Shown: positions 1-8,107 of the stretch, in pieces
Layout: every line of letters begins with the position of its first letter
How positions within the stretch are numbered: position 1 is the stretch's first letter
Source of the DNA: Azospirillum humicireducens
GTDB taxonomy: Bacteria; Pseudomonadota; Alphaproteobacteria; Azospirillales; Azospirillaceae
Length of the DNA stretch: 37,031 nt
Direction of reading: 5' to 3'
Assembly: GCF_001639105.2 (NCBI RefSeq)
Contig: NZ_CP028903.1
Span: 904,102-941,132, forward strand
Translations under genes and position numbers: made by a program
Notes under the pieces: model-generated
What the model was told of the DNA's origin: nothing
The model's input: only the letters and a program-made list of their open reading frames with translations
Database searches by the model: none

Positions 1-1172
1 GCATCGGCCAGACCGCGCACCGTGTCGTTGGTCCGCGATGCCTCTTCCACCGCCTGCGCGGCAATGCGGGTCGAGTTGGTGACCTGCTGGCTGATCTCAC
101 GGATCGAACTGCTCATCTGCTCCGTGGCGGTGGCGACGGTCTGCACGTTGGCGCTGGTCTGCTCCGCCGCCGCGGCGACGGCCCCGGCCTGGGAATTGGT
201 CTGCTGCGCCATCGCCACCATGCTCTGCGCCGTCGCGTCCAACTCGGAAGCGGCCGACGATACAGTGCGCAGGGCGGAGGCGGCCGCACGGTCGAAATGG
301 GAGATCAGCTGCTCGATCTTTTCTGTCCGGCGCAGCTTGGCGGCCTGCTCCGCCGCCTGTTCCGCCGCCAGCCGGTCGGCCTGCACCAGCCCGTCCTTGA
401 ACACCTGGACCGCCCGCGCCATGGAGCCCAGTTCGTCGCCCCGCCCGGTGCCGCTCACCTCGGCCGACAGGTCGCGGGCGGCAAGCCGGCCCATCGTGCC
501 GGTGATGGCGTGGATCGGCCGCGACACTGTCGCGATCATCATCCAGGCGGCGCCGATGCAAACCACCATGACGAAGCCGAGCGCCATGACGATCAGGATT
601 CTACTCTTCAGGAAGACCTGCTCGCCGCGGGTGGCGGATTCGGCCCCATTCCTGGTGTTGAACTCCGTCAGTTCATCCAGAATCTTCTTGGCGGACCGGT
701 ACGCCACGCGGGAGTCTCCGCGGAAAAGCGTCGCAGCCTCCTGATTCCGGTTGGCCCGCGACGCGGGCAGCAGCTTCTGCTGGCTGATGGACAGATAGCT
801 TTCCCACAGCGCGATGAACTTCCGATGGTTTTCCGTCTCCCAACCCGGCGTCAGCAGCGCGGCATAGGCCTGATTCGCCTTTTGAAAGCTGTTCAGGACG
901 ACCTGCATCGTGTCTTCCTCGACCTTATAGTCCTCAGGAGTCTCCGAGGCGATATGAGCTCCTTCAAGGATCCGATAGAAGTCGAAAGCCGCACGCAGTT
1001 CACCGATGGATTTGACGCTGGGCAGCCAGTTGTCCCGGATTTCCGCAGCCTCATCGTTCACAACGGAAAGCCTGTCAATGGCAAAGGCACCGAGGCATAG
1101 AGTGAACAGCATGACGATGGCGAAGCTGACCAGAGACTTCATCCTTATGGTGGTGTCGGTTACCCATGACAT
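1..1172 (-). CDS. Methyl-accepting chemotaxis protein, 3' end outside window
   Basis: Membrane chemoreceptor that signals to the CheA/CheW array. About 390 residues are visible and the frame runs open off the left edge, so the signalling tip and C-terminus are missing. Order: short cytoplasmic N-terminus, TM1 at about residues 12-32 (KSLVSFAIVMLFTLCLGAFA), a mainly helical periplasmic sensor of about 160 residues resembling a four-helix-bundle ligand domain, TM2 (LIVMALGFVMVVCIGAAWMM), a HAMP linker (SRPIHAITGTMGRLAARDLS), then an Ala/Gln-rich coiled coil (AAAAEQTSANVQTVATATEQ) typical of alphaproteobacterial receptors. The ATG at 1172 is preferred because a purine-rich GGGGGAGG lies just upstream; an in-frame ATG at 1142 is the alternative. 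The ligand cannot be told from sequence. It is transcribed divergently from the GntR gene. Confidence 0.93.
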   Translation of the reverse strand, partial: MSWVTDTTIRMKSLVSFAIVMLFTLCLGAFAIDRLSVVNDEAAEIRDNWLPSVKSIGELRAAFDFYRILEGAHIASETPEDYKVEEDTMQVVLNSFQKANQAYAALLTPGWETENHRKFIALWESYLSISQQKLLPASRANRNQEAATLFRGDSRVAYRSAKKILDELTEFNTRNGAESATRGEQVFLKSRILIVMALGFVMVVCIGAAWMMIATVSRPIHAITGTMGRLAARDLSAEVSGTGRGDELGSMARAVQVFKDGLVQADRLAAEQAAEQAAKLRRTEKIEQLISHFDRAAASALRTVSSAASELDATAQSMVAMAQQTNSQAGAVAAAAEQTSANVQTVATATEQMSSSIREISQQVTNSTRIAAQAVEEASRTNDTVRGLAD

Positions 1173-1489
1173 TCGCCTGCCTCCCCCTGTTGCGCCCATG
1201 CTTGGGCCGGTGAGCGAAATCACCAATTTTCAGCGTCAAGAGATAGCTCTCCAGAACCCAAGGGCGACCTGAGGAAAACCCTGATATCTTAATGATGTTC
1301 GTTTTCTTTCATTCCAAAATCGCAATCCATTATCATGTCTTTACAAAGTTTCGGAGAATTTTTCGCCTCCTGGTCACGATGTTGCGCGGCTTTGCGGTTT
1401 CATGGATTGGCAACAAGCCCGCCATGGCATCGCACCGCCCTGCCGCTCGTTCGGCGAACCGTTCACACGCCGAACATCGCCGTTGACCA
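1173..1489. other. Divergent intergenic region
   Basis: Non-coding gap between the chemoreceptor and the GntR gene. It is clearly more AT-rich than its surroundings, mainly between about 1280 and 1370, and should hold both divergent promoters. I could not pick a convincing -35/-10 pair for the receptor. The short reading frame at 1292-1486 has no ribosome binding site and no recognisable product, so I treat it as chance. Confidence 0.6.
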
Positions 1490-1515
1490 AACCTGTATTA
1501 TAGATCATACAGGTT
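1490..1515. promoter_or_regulatory. Perfect 9-bp inverted repeat, candidate GntR operator
   Basis: AACCTGTAT at 1490-1498 and its exact reverse complement ATACAGGTT at 1507-1515 flank an 8-bp spacer. The outer GT...AC bases and the TATA-like core resemble known operators of the HutC branch of GntR regulators. A -10-like TATTAT (1496-1501) lies inside it, so a bound dimer would block RNA polymerase. The site lies 57 bases ahead of the chosen GntR start, which suggests autoregulation and control of the whole downstream operon. Confidence 0.6.
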
Positions 1516-1540
1516 CCTGTCTGATGAAGAGGCAGGAACC
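1512..1540. promoter_or_regulatory. Second, overlapping inverted repeat
   Basis: GGTTCCTG (1512-1519) and CAGGAACC (1533-1540) are perfect complements around a 13-base loop. The repeat shares its left arm with the neighbouring 26-bp operator candidate, and ACAGG-TT-CCTGT (1509-1520) is itself palindromic. The result is four alternating CCTGT/ACAGG half-sites over 50 bp. It could be a second regulator-binding site or an RNA hairpin in the 5' leader. It covers the alternative ATG at 1524. Confidence 0.45.
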
Positions 1541-1571
1541 GGTTTCCAACGACAGGGGGAGGCGGAGCACC

Positions 1572-2441
1572 GTGAAGTCGGCGGTCGAACCTCTGAAAGC
1601 GCGCAGGATCTATCTGCTGCTGCGCGACCGCATCGTCGCCGGCGAACTGCCGCCGGGCGCGCGCCTGCCGGGAGAACCGGCGCTGGCGGCCGAACATGCC
1701 GTGTCGCGGGTCACCGTGCGCCGTGCGCTCGACCTGTTGGAAAAGGAAGGGTTGGTGCAGCGCAAGCCCGGCTCCGGCACCTTCGTGCACGACACGCGCG
1801 CCGTCCGCCCCATCGTCGCCGATCTGTCCAACGTGCTGTCGCACCTGATCGACATGGGGCGCAGCACCGACGTGCGGCTGCTGTCCTTCGGTTATCTGGT
1901 GCCGTCAGAGGCCATCGCCGCAAGCCTGGGGCTGCAGCCGGGGGAGCGGGTCCAGCGGTCGGTGCGCGTGCGGCTCATCGATGGGGAGCCCTTCTCCTAC
2001 CTGACCACCCATGTGCCGGAATGGATCGGCCTGACCTATTCTGAGGCCGAACTGGCGGCGCGCCCGCTGCTGGAGTTGATCGAACGGTCGGGCGTGGAAA
2101 CCGACCGGGCGACCCAGGCGATCAACGCCACACTGGCCGGGCCGGAGGCCGCGGCGGCGCTGGACCTGGAGATCGGATCGCCGCTGCTGACGCTGACCCG
2201 CATCGTCTATGAACCGTCGGGCCGCGGCGTCGAGCATCTTCACGCGCAGTACCGGCCCGACCGCTACAGCTTCCACATGGATCTCGTGCGCACCGGCAAG
2301 GACGGCGAACGGCGCTGGAGCCCGGCGCTGGGCCGGCCGCGCAGCAGCGACAAGACCAAGACCGACAAGACCAAGACCGACAAAGGCAAATCGGGCGAAA
2401 AGCCCACCCGCGCAGCGCGGGTCATCAAACAGAGGAGTTGA
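1572..2441 (+). CDS. GntR-family regulator, HutC/UTRA type
   Basis: Predicted ligand-responsive repressor of the catabolic operon that follows. The N-terminal winged helix (about residues 8-75) contains GARLPGEPALAAEHAVSRVT and the wing RKPGSGTFV; the rest to about residue 245 is a UTRA effector domain (GEPFSYLTTHVPEW, LLTLTRIVYEPSGRGVEHLH). I chose GTG at 1572 (289 aa) because AGGGGGAGG precedes it by about 9 bases. The upstream in-frame ATG at 1524 has no ribosome binding site, and the extra codons include several rare AGG triplets. The C-terminus carries an odd Lys/Thr/Asp-rich tail of about 30 residues. The stop lies 5 bases before the binding-protein ATG, so the regulator is probably co-transcribed with the transporter. 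UTRA ligands are often small acids, amino acids or sugar phosphates; the one here is unknown. Confidence 0.9.
   Translation: MKSAVEPLKARRIYLLLRDRIVAGELPPGARLPGEPALAAEHAVSRVTVRRALDLLEKEGLVQRKPGSGTFVHDTRAVRPIVADLSNVLSHLIDMGRSTDVRLLSFGYLVPSEAIAASLGLQPGERVQRSVRVRLIDGEPFSYLTTHVPEWIGLTYSEAELAARPLLELIERSGVETDRATQAINATLAGPEAAAALDLEIGSPLLTLTRIVYEPSGRGVEHLHAQYRPDRYSFHMDLVRTGKDGERRWSPALGRPRSSDKTKTDKTKTDKGKSGEKPTRAARVIKQRS
2349..2378 (+). repeat. 15-bp tandem repeat in GntR tail
   Basis: Two exact copies of a 15-base unit (GACAAGACCAAGACC) followed by a degenerate partial copy. It encodes a DKTKT pentapeptide repeat in the basic C-terminal tail of the regulator. Such a tract can expand or contract by slippage without breaking the frame. 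Confidence 0.85.
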
Positions 2442-2446
2442 GCGTT

Positions 2447-3691
2447 ATGGGACGTTCGGTTCAGGATCCCGCGCTTTGCGGGATTTCCCGCCGCACCGTG
2501 CTGAAGGCCGGTGCCGCAGCCGCTGCTTTCGCCGCCGTGCCGGTGGCCGCCCCGTCGATCCTGCGGGCGCAGACCCCGGTGGTGAAGATCGGCATCCTCC
2601 AGCCGGTGACCGGCGCGCTGGCCCATGACGGCGACCTCGGCCGGCTGGGCGCGGAGATCGCGATCAACGAGATCAACGCGGCCGGCGGCATCAAGTCGCT
2701 GGGCGGCGCAAAAATCGAGATGGTGTTCGGCGACGCCCGCTCCACCCCCGAAGCCGGCACGCAAGAGGTGGAACGCATGCAGGCGGAAGGCGTGTCGGCC
2801 ATCGTCGGCGGCTTCGCCAGCCCGATCTGCCTTGCCGCGTCCCAGGCGGCGGCGCGCTACGACCTGCCCTATCTGGTCGATGTCGGCGTGTCGGACCAGA
2901 TCATGGCGCGCGGCCTCGCCAACACCTTCCGCTTCAGCCCCGGCTTCGGCAAGGTCACGACGGTGGCGCTGGACAACCTCACCGCCATCAACGAGAAGGC
3001 GGGCAAGCCGGCCAGGACCGTCGTGCTGGTGCATGAGGATGGGCTGTTCGGCTCAGGCCTCGCCAAGCTGCTGCAGACCGAACTGCCCAAGCGCGGCTTC
3101 GAGGTGCTGGAGACCATCGCCCACCCGACCCCGGCGCGCGACATGTCCAACGTGGCGCTGCGCATCCGCTCCCTGAACCCGGATCTGGTGATCCCGTCCA
3201 ATTATTACGGCGAGTTCGTCCTGCTCGCCCGCACCATGCAGCAGCAGCGCATCAAGCCCAAGGGCATCTACGCCATCCTGGGCGGTGCGGCGTCGAACGG
3301 GCGCTTCGTCAAGGAATTCCCGCAGGCGGCCCAGAACGTCATCGACTGCAACCACTGGCACGATCCGAAGAACCCCAAGGCGCTGGCCTTGCGCAAGGCG
3401 GTGGAGGACCAGGGCAAATCCTTCGCCTACAATGTGCCGCTGAACTATTCGAACCTGCTGCTGCTGGCCGATGCCATCGAGCGCGCCGGCTCCGCCGACC
3501 GCAGGAAGATCATCGAGGCGCTGAACGCCTCCAGCTTCGCCGGCCACATCATGCCCTACGGCCCGACGAAGTTCGTGAACGGCCAGAATGAAGGCGCCAC
3601 CCCGATCAACACCCAGATCCAGGGCAGCGACATCAAGGTGATCCACCCCGAAGCGTTCGCCGAGGCGAAGGCCAACTTCCCGGCGGCCTGA
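2447..3691 (+). CDS. ABC importer substrate-binding protein, LivK/AmiC-like, Tat-exported
   Basis: Periplasmic type-I binding protein of the hydrophobic amino acid transporter family, 414 aa. The N-terminus has a twin-arginine signal (SRRTVLK, RR at residues 15-16), a hydrophobic stretch and a likely cleavage site after about residue 41 (ILRA-Q). The mature domain opens with VVKIGILQPVTGALAHDG and keeps the family pattern of two alpha/beta lobes (AIVGGFASPICLAASQAAA, TVVLVHEDGLFGSGLAKLLQ). The ATG at 2447 is preferred over the TTG at 2438 because AGAGGAG precedes it by 9 bases. It begins 5 bases after the regulator stop. Relatives bind branched-chain amino acids, amides, urea and aromatic or aliphatic acids, so the family does not give the substrate; the linked enzymes suggest an amide, imide or dicarboxylate. 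Confidence 0.9.
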   Translation: MGRSVQDPALCGISRRTVLKAGAAAAAFAAVPVAAPSILRAQTPVVKIGILQPVTGALAHDGDLGRLGAEIAINEINAAGGIKSLGGAKIEMVFGDARSTPEAGTQEVERMQAEGVSAIVGGFASPICLAASQAAARYDLPYLVDVGVSDQIMARGLANTFRFSPGFGKVTTVALDNLTAINEKAGKPARTVVLVHEDGLFGSGLAKLLQTELPKRGFEVLETIAHPTPARDMSNVALRIRSLNPDLVIPSNYYGEFVLLARTMQQQRIKPKGIYAILGGAASNGRFVKEFPQAAQNVIDCNHWHDPKNPKALALRKAVEDQGKSFAYNVPLNYSNLLLLADAIERAGSADRRKIIEALNASSFAGHIMPYGPTKFVNGQNEGATPINTQIQGSDIKVIHPEAFAEAKANFPAA

Positions 3692-3802
3692 TCCCTTTTT
3701 CCGCCGTCGCATCTCCGCATTCCCCCCATCCGCCGCAGGGCGCCGCCGGCCGGCGATCCGTGCCGCGGGCGGGGGGACCATTCCCCTCATGCGCGGGCTG
3801 CC
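3692..3802 (+). other. Spacer with GC-rich palindrome between binding-protein and permease genes
   Basis: The 111-base gap is by far the largest in an otherwise tightly packed operon. It contains CGCCGGCCGGCG (3744-3755), a perfect 12-bp palindrome, inside a longer G/C-rich stretch able to fold. Hairpins at this place in transporter operons often stabilise the binding-protein message or reduce read-through so that binding protein exceeds permease. That role is inference; there is no T-tract of an intrinsic terminator. Confidence 0.35.
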
Positions 3803-4675
3803 ATGTATTCACCTCAGATCATCCTGGAAGCGGCGCTGAACGGTCTGATGACCGGTGCGGTCTATGCGCTGATCGCGCTCGGCCTGACGCTGATCTACGG
3901 CGTGCTCCACATCATCAACTTCGCCCATGGCGCGCTTCTGACCTGCGCGATGTTCGCGGTCTGGCTGGCCTGGGCGTGGCTGGGGATGGACCCCTATCTG
4001 GCCATCCTGCCGCTGGTGCCGCTGATGTTCGCGCTCGGCTATGGCCTGCAGCGCTTCGTCGTCGGCCCGGCCAGCCACGGCGACGACGGCAACATCCTGC
4101 TGGTCACGCTCGGCCTGTCCATCATGCTGGAGAATGTGCTGCTGGCGCTGTTCCAGTCGGACACCCGCACGCTCGACACCGACTATTCCTTCCAGGTGGT
4201 GGCGCTGGGGCCGCTGCTGCTCTCCTACCCGCGGGTGATCGGGCTGGGGGTGGCGGTGGTGGTGACCGGCCTGCTGTGGCTGGTGCTGAACCGCACCGAC
4301 ACCGGCAAGGCGATCCGCGCCGTCGCCAAGGAGAAGCTGGGCGCCAATCTGGTCGGCATCGACGTGCCGCACATCTATGCCGTCACCTTCGGGCTCGGCT
4401 GCGCCTGCCTTGCCGTGGCGGCGGGGCTGCTGATGCCGACCTTCTACGTCAATCCGCGCATCGGCGGCGCCTTCGTGCTGGTCGCCTTCACGGTGGTGGT
4501 GCTGGGCGGCATGGGCTCGATCCCCGGCGCGTTGCTGGGCGGCCTGTTCATCGGCGTGGTGGAGAGCCTGTGCGGCCTGTTCCTGGGCGACAGCCTGGGC
4601 CAGATCGGCATCTTCCTGATCTTCATCGCCGTGCTGCTGGTGCGGCCGACCGGACTGTTCGGAGCCAAGGCATGA
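3803..4675 (+). CDS. ABC importer permease, LivH-like
   Basis: Inner-membrane permease of the HAAT family, 290 aa, normal length for LivH. Hydrophobic segments run throughout. The N-terminal LMTGAVYALIALGLTLIYGV and HIINFAHGALLTCAMFAVW match the LivH start, and VALGGMGSIPGALLGG-like sequence (VVLGGMGSIPGALLGGLFIG) marks the conserved cytoplasmic loop that contacts the ATPase. The last four bases (ATGA) overlap the next permease gene, indicating translational coupling. It should form the membrane channel with the LivM-like partner. Confidence 0.93.
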   Translation: MYSPQIILEAALNGLMTGAVYALIALGLTLIYGVLHIINFAHGALLTCAMFAVWLAWAWLGMDPYLAILPLVPLMFALGYGLQRFVVGPASHGDDGNILLVTLGLSIMLENVLLALFQSDTRTLDTDYSFQVVALGPLLLSYPRVIGLGVAVVVTGLLWLVLNRTDTGKAIRAVAKEKLGANLVGIDVPHIYAVTFGLGCACLAVAAGLLMPTFYVNPRIGGAFVLVAFTVVVLGGMGSIPGALLGGLFIGVVESLCGLFLGDSLGQIGIFLIFIAVLLVRPTGLFGAKA

Positions 4676-5670
4676 CCGCGCGCGACCTGATCCCGATCGC
4701 CGTCCTGACCGTCCTGGCGGCACTGCTGCCGCTGGCGGTGACCTCCAGCACGGTGTTGAACTTCCTGGTCTTCACGTTGATCGTGTCGCTGGGCGCGCAG
4801 GGCTGGAACATCCTGGGCGGCTTCGGCGGCCAGTTCAGCTTCGGCCATGCCGCCTTCTTCGGCACCGGCGCCTATGTGACGGCGATCCTGCAGTTGCGCT
4901 ACGGCGTCAACGCCTGGGCCGGTCTGGCGCTGGCGACAACGGCCGGCGCCCTGGTCGGCTGGGTCATCGGCTTCCTCAGCTTCCGGTCGGGCCTGCGCGG
5001 CTCCTACTTCGCGCTGGTGACGCTGGCCTTCGCCGAGGTGTTCCGCATCCTCGCCAACGCCGCCTCCGTCACCGGCGGCGCTGCCGGCCTGCTGATCAAG
5101 CTGGACGTCCGCCCGGCCAACCTGCAATTCGACGACCGCGCCGTCTTCTACTGGCTGGTGCTGGCCTTCGTCGCCGCAACGCTGCTGCTGACGCGCTGGA
5201 TCCAACGGTCCCGCTTCGGGGCGCAGCTGGTGGCGGTGCGCGAGAACGAGGATGCCGCCAAGGCGCTGGGCGTCAATTCCCTGACGGTGAAGCTGCGGGC
5301 CATCGCCCTGTCCGGCGGGGTGACGGCGCTGTCCGGCTGCCTTTATGCCCAGTATTTCCTCTACATCGACGCCAACATCGCCTATGGCAGCTGGATTTCG
5401 GTGGAGCTTCTGCTGGCCCCGATCATCGGCGGCGTCGGCACCGTCTTCGGCCCGGTGGTGGGGGCGCTGACCCTGCACGGGCTGGGCGAGGTCGCCAAGC
5501 AGTTCGCCGGCCGCATCCCCGGCATCGACCTGATCGTCTTCGGCGGCGTGCTGGTGCTGGCCGTCGCCTTTGCCCGCGGCGGCATCCTGGGCCTGCTGGA
5601 GCGGCTGCGCGACCGTGGCCGGGGAATGGTGACGCGCGGTCCCAAGGAGGTTTCCCATGCTGGCCGTTGA
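4672..5670 (+). CDS. ABC importer permease, LivM-like
   Basis: Second membrane subunit of the importer, 332 aa. Typical LivM features are GWNILGGFGGQFSFGHAAFF near residue 45, the loop VRENEDAAKALGVN and the ATPase-contact segment LLAPIIGGVGTVFGPVVGA. The start ATG at 4672 overlaps the LivH stop in ATGA. The 3' end overlaps the downstream ATPase gene by 14 bases, and that gene's ribosome site (AAGGAGG) lies inside this coding region. The start was set by this overlap and by homology; the open frame itself extends further upstream into shadow sequence. Confidence 0.93.
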   Translation: MTARDLIPIAVLTVLAALLPLAVTSSTVLNFLVFTLIVSLGAQGWNILGGFGGQFSFGHAAFFGTGAYVTAILQLRYGVNAWAGLALATTAGALVGWVIGFLSFRSGLRGSYFALVTLAFAEVFRILANAASVTGGAAGLLIKLDVRPANLQFDDRAVFYWLVLAFVAATLLLTRWIQRSRFGAQLVAVRENEDAAKALGVNSLTVKLRAIALSGGVTALSGCLYAQYFLYIDANIAYGSWISVELLLAPIIGGVGTVFGPVVGALTLHGLGEVAKQFAGRIPGIDLIVFGGVLVLAVAFARGGILGLLERLRDRGRGMVTRGPKEVSHAGR

Positions 5671-6395
5671 CGGCGTTTCCAAGCGGTTCGGCGGGCTGAT
5701 GGCGGTGGACAGCGCGACGCTGGCGCTGGAGCCCGGCGGCATCGTCGGGCTGATCGGTCCGAACGGCGCCGGCAAGACCACGCTGTTCTCGATGATCTCC
5801 GGCTTCATCGCCCCCACCGACGGACGCATCCGCTTCGAGGGCACCGACATCACGTCCGAGGAGCCGCACCGAAGGGCCGAGCGCGGCATCGGCCGCACCT
5901 TCCAGATCGTCCAGCCCTTCGCCGGGCTGACGGTGTGCGAGAACATCGCGGTCGGCGCCTATCTGCGCCATGCCAGGCGCGCCGATGCCATCGCCAAGGC
6001 GCGCGAGGTGGCGCACCGGGTCGGGCTGGGCGCCGAACTCGACCGGCCGGCCGGCGGGCTGACGGTGGCCGGGCGCAAGCGGCTGGAGCTGGCCCGCGCG
6101 CTGGCGACCGAACCCAAGCTGTTGTTGCTGGACGAGGTGCTGGCCGGACTGAACCCGTCGGAGATCCGCGACATCATCCCGGTGATCCGGGGCATCCGCG
6201 ACGAAGGGGTGACGATCCTGATGATCGAACACGTCATGCAGGCGGTGATGAACCTGTGCGAGCGCGTCTATGTGCTGGCCCAGGGCCGCATGATCGCCGA
6301 GGGGCCTCCTGCCGCCGTCTGCGCCGACACCCGCGTGATCGAGGCCTATCTCGGCCACGGCGCCGCCGCCCGGCTGAAGGCGGAGGGGGCGGCCC

Positions 6396-6403
<8 letters not shown>
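5657..6403 (+). CDS. ABC importer ATPase, LivG-like
   Basis: Cytoplasmic nucleotide-binding subunit, 248 aa. Walker A is GPNGAGKT near residue 36, Walker B is KLLLLDEVLAGL, and the LivG-type GLNPSEI follows. The signature loop reads LTVAGRKRLELARAL rather than the usual LSGGQ/LSYGQ; variants of this kind occur in LivG ATPases of this transporter family, so I take the protein as functional. A strong AAGGAGG sits 6 bases before the ATG. It overlaps the next ATPase gene by 8 bases. Confidence 0.93.
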
Positions 6404-7109
<706 letters not shown>

Positions 7110-7204
7110 GCGATGCGCGCTCCGGCCCTCTCCCGACATCTTCCAACCCTGACCCGGCGGTGCCGCGACCGTTTCGCGGACCGGCGCCGGGGGGAGCGCT
7201 TGAC

Positions 7205-8107
7205 ATGACCGTCCCCAACATCAGTTTCCGGGACCGACTGGCCCAGGACCGCGTCGTCCTGGCGCCCGGAGTCTATGACGCCTTCACCGCTTCCATGGCG
7301 GCGCGTGCGGGATTCGAGGCGCTGTATCTGTCCGGTGCCGCCATCGCCTATACCCGGCTCGGCCGGCCCGACATCGGGCTGGTCTCGGTCAGCGAGGTGG
7401 CGGACACCATCGCCCTGGTGCGCGACCGCGTGCCGACGCCGCTGATCGTCGATGCCGACACCGGATACGGCAACGCCCTGAACGTGCAGCGCACCGTGCG
7501 CATGTTCGAGCGCGCCGGCGCCACCGCCTTGCAGCTTGAGGACCAGAGCTTTCCCAAGCGCTGCGGCCATCTGACCGACAAGGCGGTGATTCCGGCCGGC
7601 GAAATGGCCGGCAAGATCAAGGCGGCGGTCGATGCCCGCGCCAGCGAAAACACCCTGATCGTCGCCCGCACCGACGCGGTGGCGGTGGAGGGCGTCTCCG
7701 CGGCGCTGGACCGCGCCCGGCTCTATGTCGAGGCCGGCGCCGATGTGCTGTTCGTCGAGGCGCCCAAGAGCCGCGAGCAGCTCTCCGCCATCGCCGCCGA
7801 CCTGGGCGGCATCCGCCCGCTGCTCGCCAACATGGTGGAGGGCGGGCAGACGCCGATCAGCTCCGCATCGGAACTCGGCGAGCTGGGCTACCGGCTGGTG
7901 ATCTTCCCCGGCGGCATCGTGCGGGCGCTCGCCCGGCAGGCGCAGGACTATTACGCCTCGCTGGCGCAGCACGGCACCACCCAGCCGTTCCGCGACCGCA
8001 TGTTCGACTTCAACGCGTTGAACGACCTGATCGGCACGCCGGAGATGCTGGCACTCGGCGAGACTTACAAGGACTTTGGCCCCGCCAAGCGGGAGGACGC
8101 AGCATGA
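7205..8107 (+). CDS. Isocitrate lyase/PEP mutase superfamily carboxylate lyase
   Basis: TIM-barrel enzyme of 300 aa that probably cleaves a substituted malate or isocitrate analogue by a retro-aldol reaction. Visible residues: metal-binding DADTGYGN (Asp83, Asp85), Glu112 and the flexible loop PKRCGH with Cys120, the acid/base of lyases such as methylisocitrate and 2,3-dimethylmalate lyase. Phosphonomutases lack this Cys loop, so a C-P chemistry role is unlikely. Oxaloacetate decarboxylases of the superfamily are a weaker alternative. I chose ATG 7205 by fit to family N-termini (NISFRDRLA); a GTG at 7106 overlapping the upstream stop would add 33 low-complexity residues. The stop overlaps the hyuB-like start (ATGA). 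Context puts it as the last, carbon-splitting step, though the gene comes first among the enzymes. Confidence 0.85.
   Translation: MTVPNISFRDRLAQDRVVLAPGVYDAFTASMAARAGFEALYLSGAAIAYTRLGRPDIGLVSVSEVADTIALVRDRVPTPLIVDADTGYGNALNVQRTVRMFERAGATALQLEDQSFPKRCGHLTDKAVIPAGEMAGKIKAAVDARASENTLIVARTDAVAVEGVSAALDRARLYVEAGADVLFVEAPKSREQLSAIAADLGGIRPLLANMVEGGQTPISSASELGELGYRLVIFPGGIVRALARQAQDYYASLAQHGTTQPFRDRMFDFNALNDLIGTPEMLALGETYKDFGPAKREDAA

Noticed and set aside
1292..1486. Small open frame between the chemoreceptor and GntR genes
   Set aside because: No ribosome binding site and no recognisable sequence, in an AT-rich promoter region.
1335..1571. N-terminal extension of the GntR gene to 1335 or 1524
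   Set aside because: It would translate across the operator palindromes, uses rare AGG codons and lacks a ribosome site; GTG 1572 has a strong one.
7205..8107. Phosphonate metabolism (PEP phosphonomutase)
   Set aside because: The PKRCGH loop is of lyase type and no phosphonate genes are nearby.
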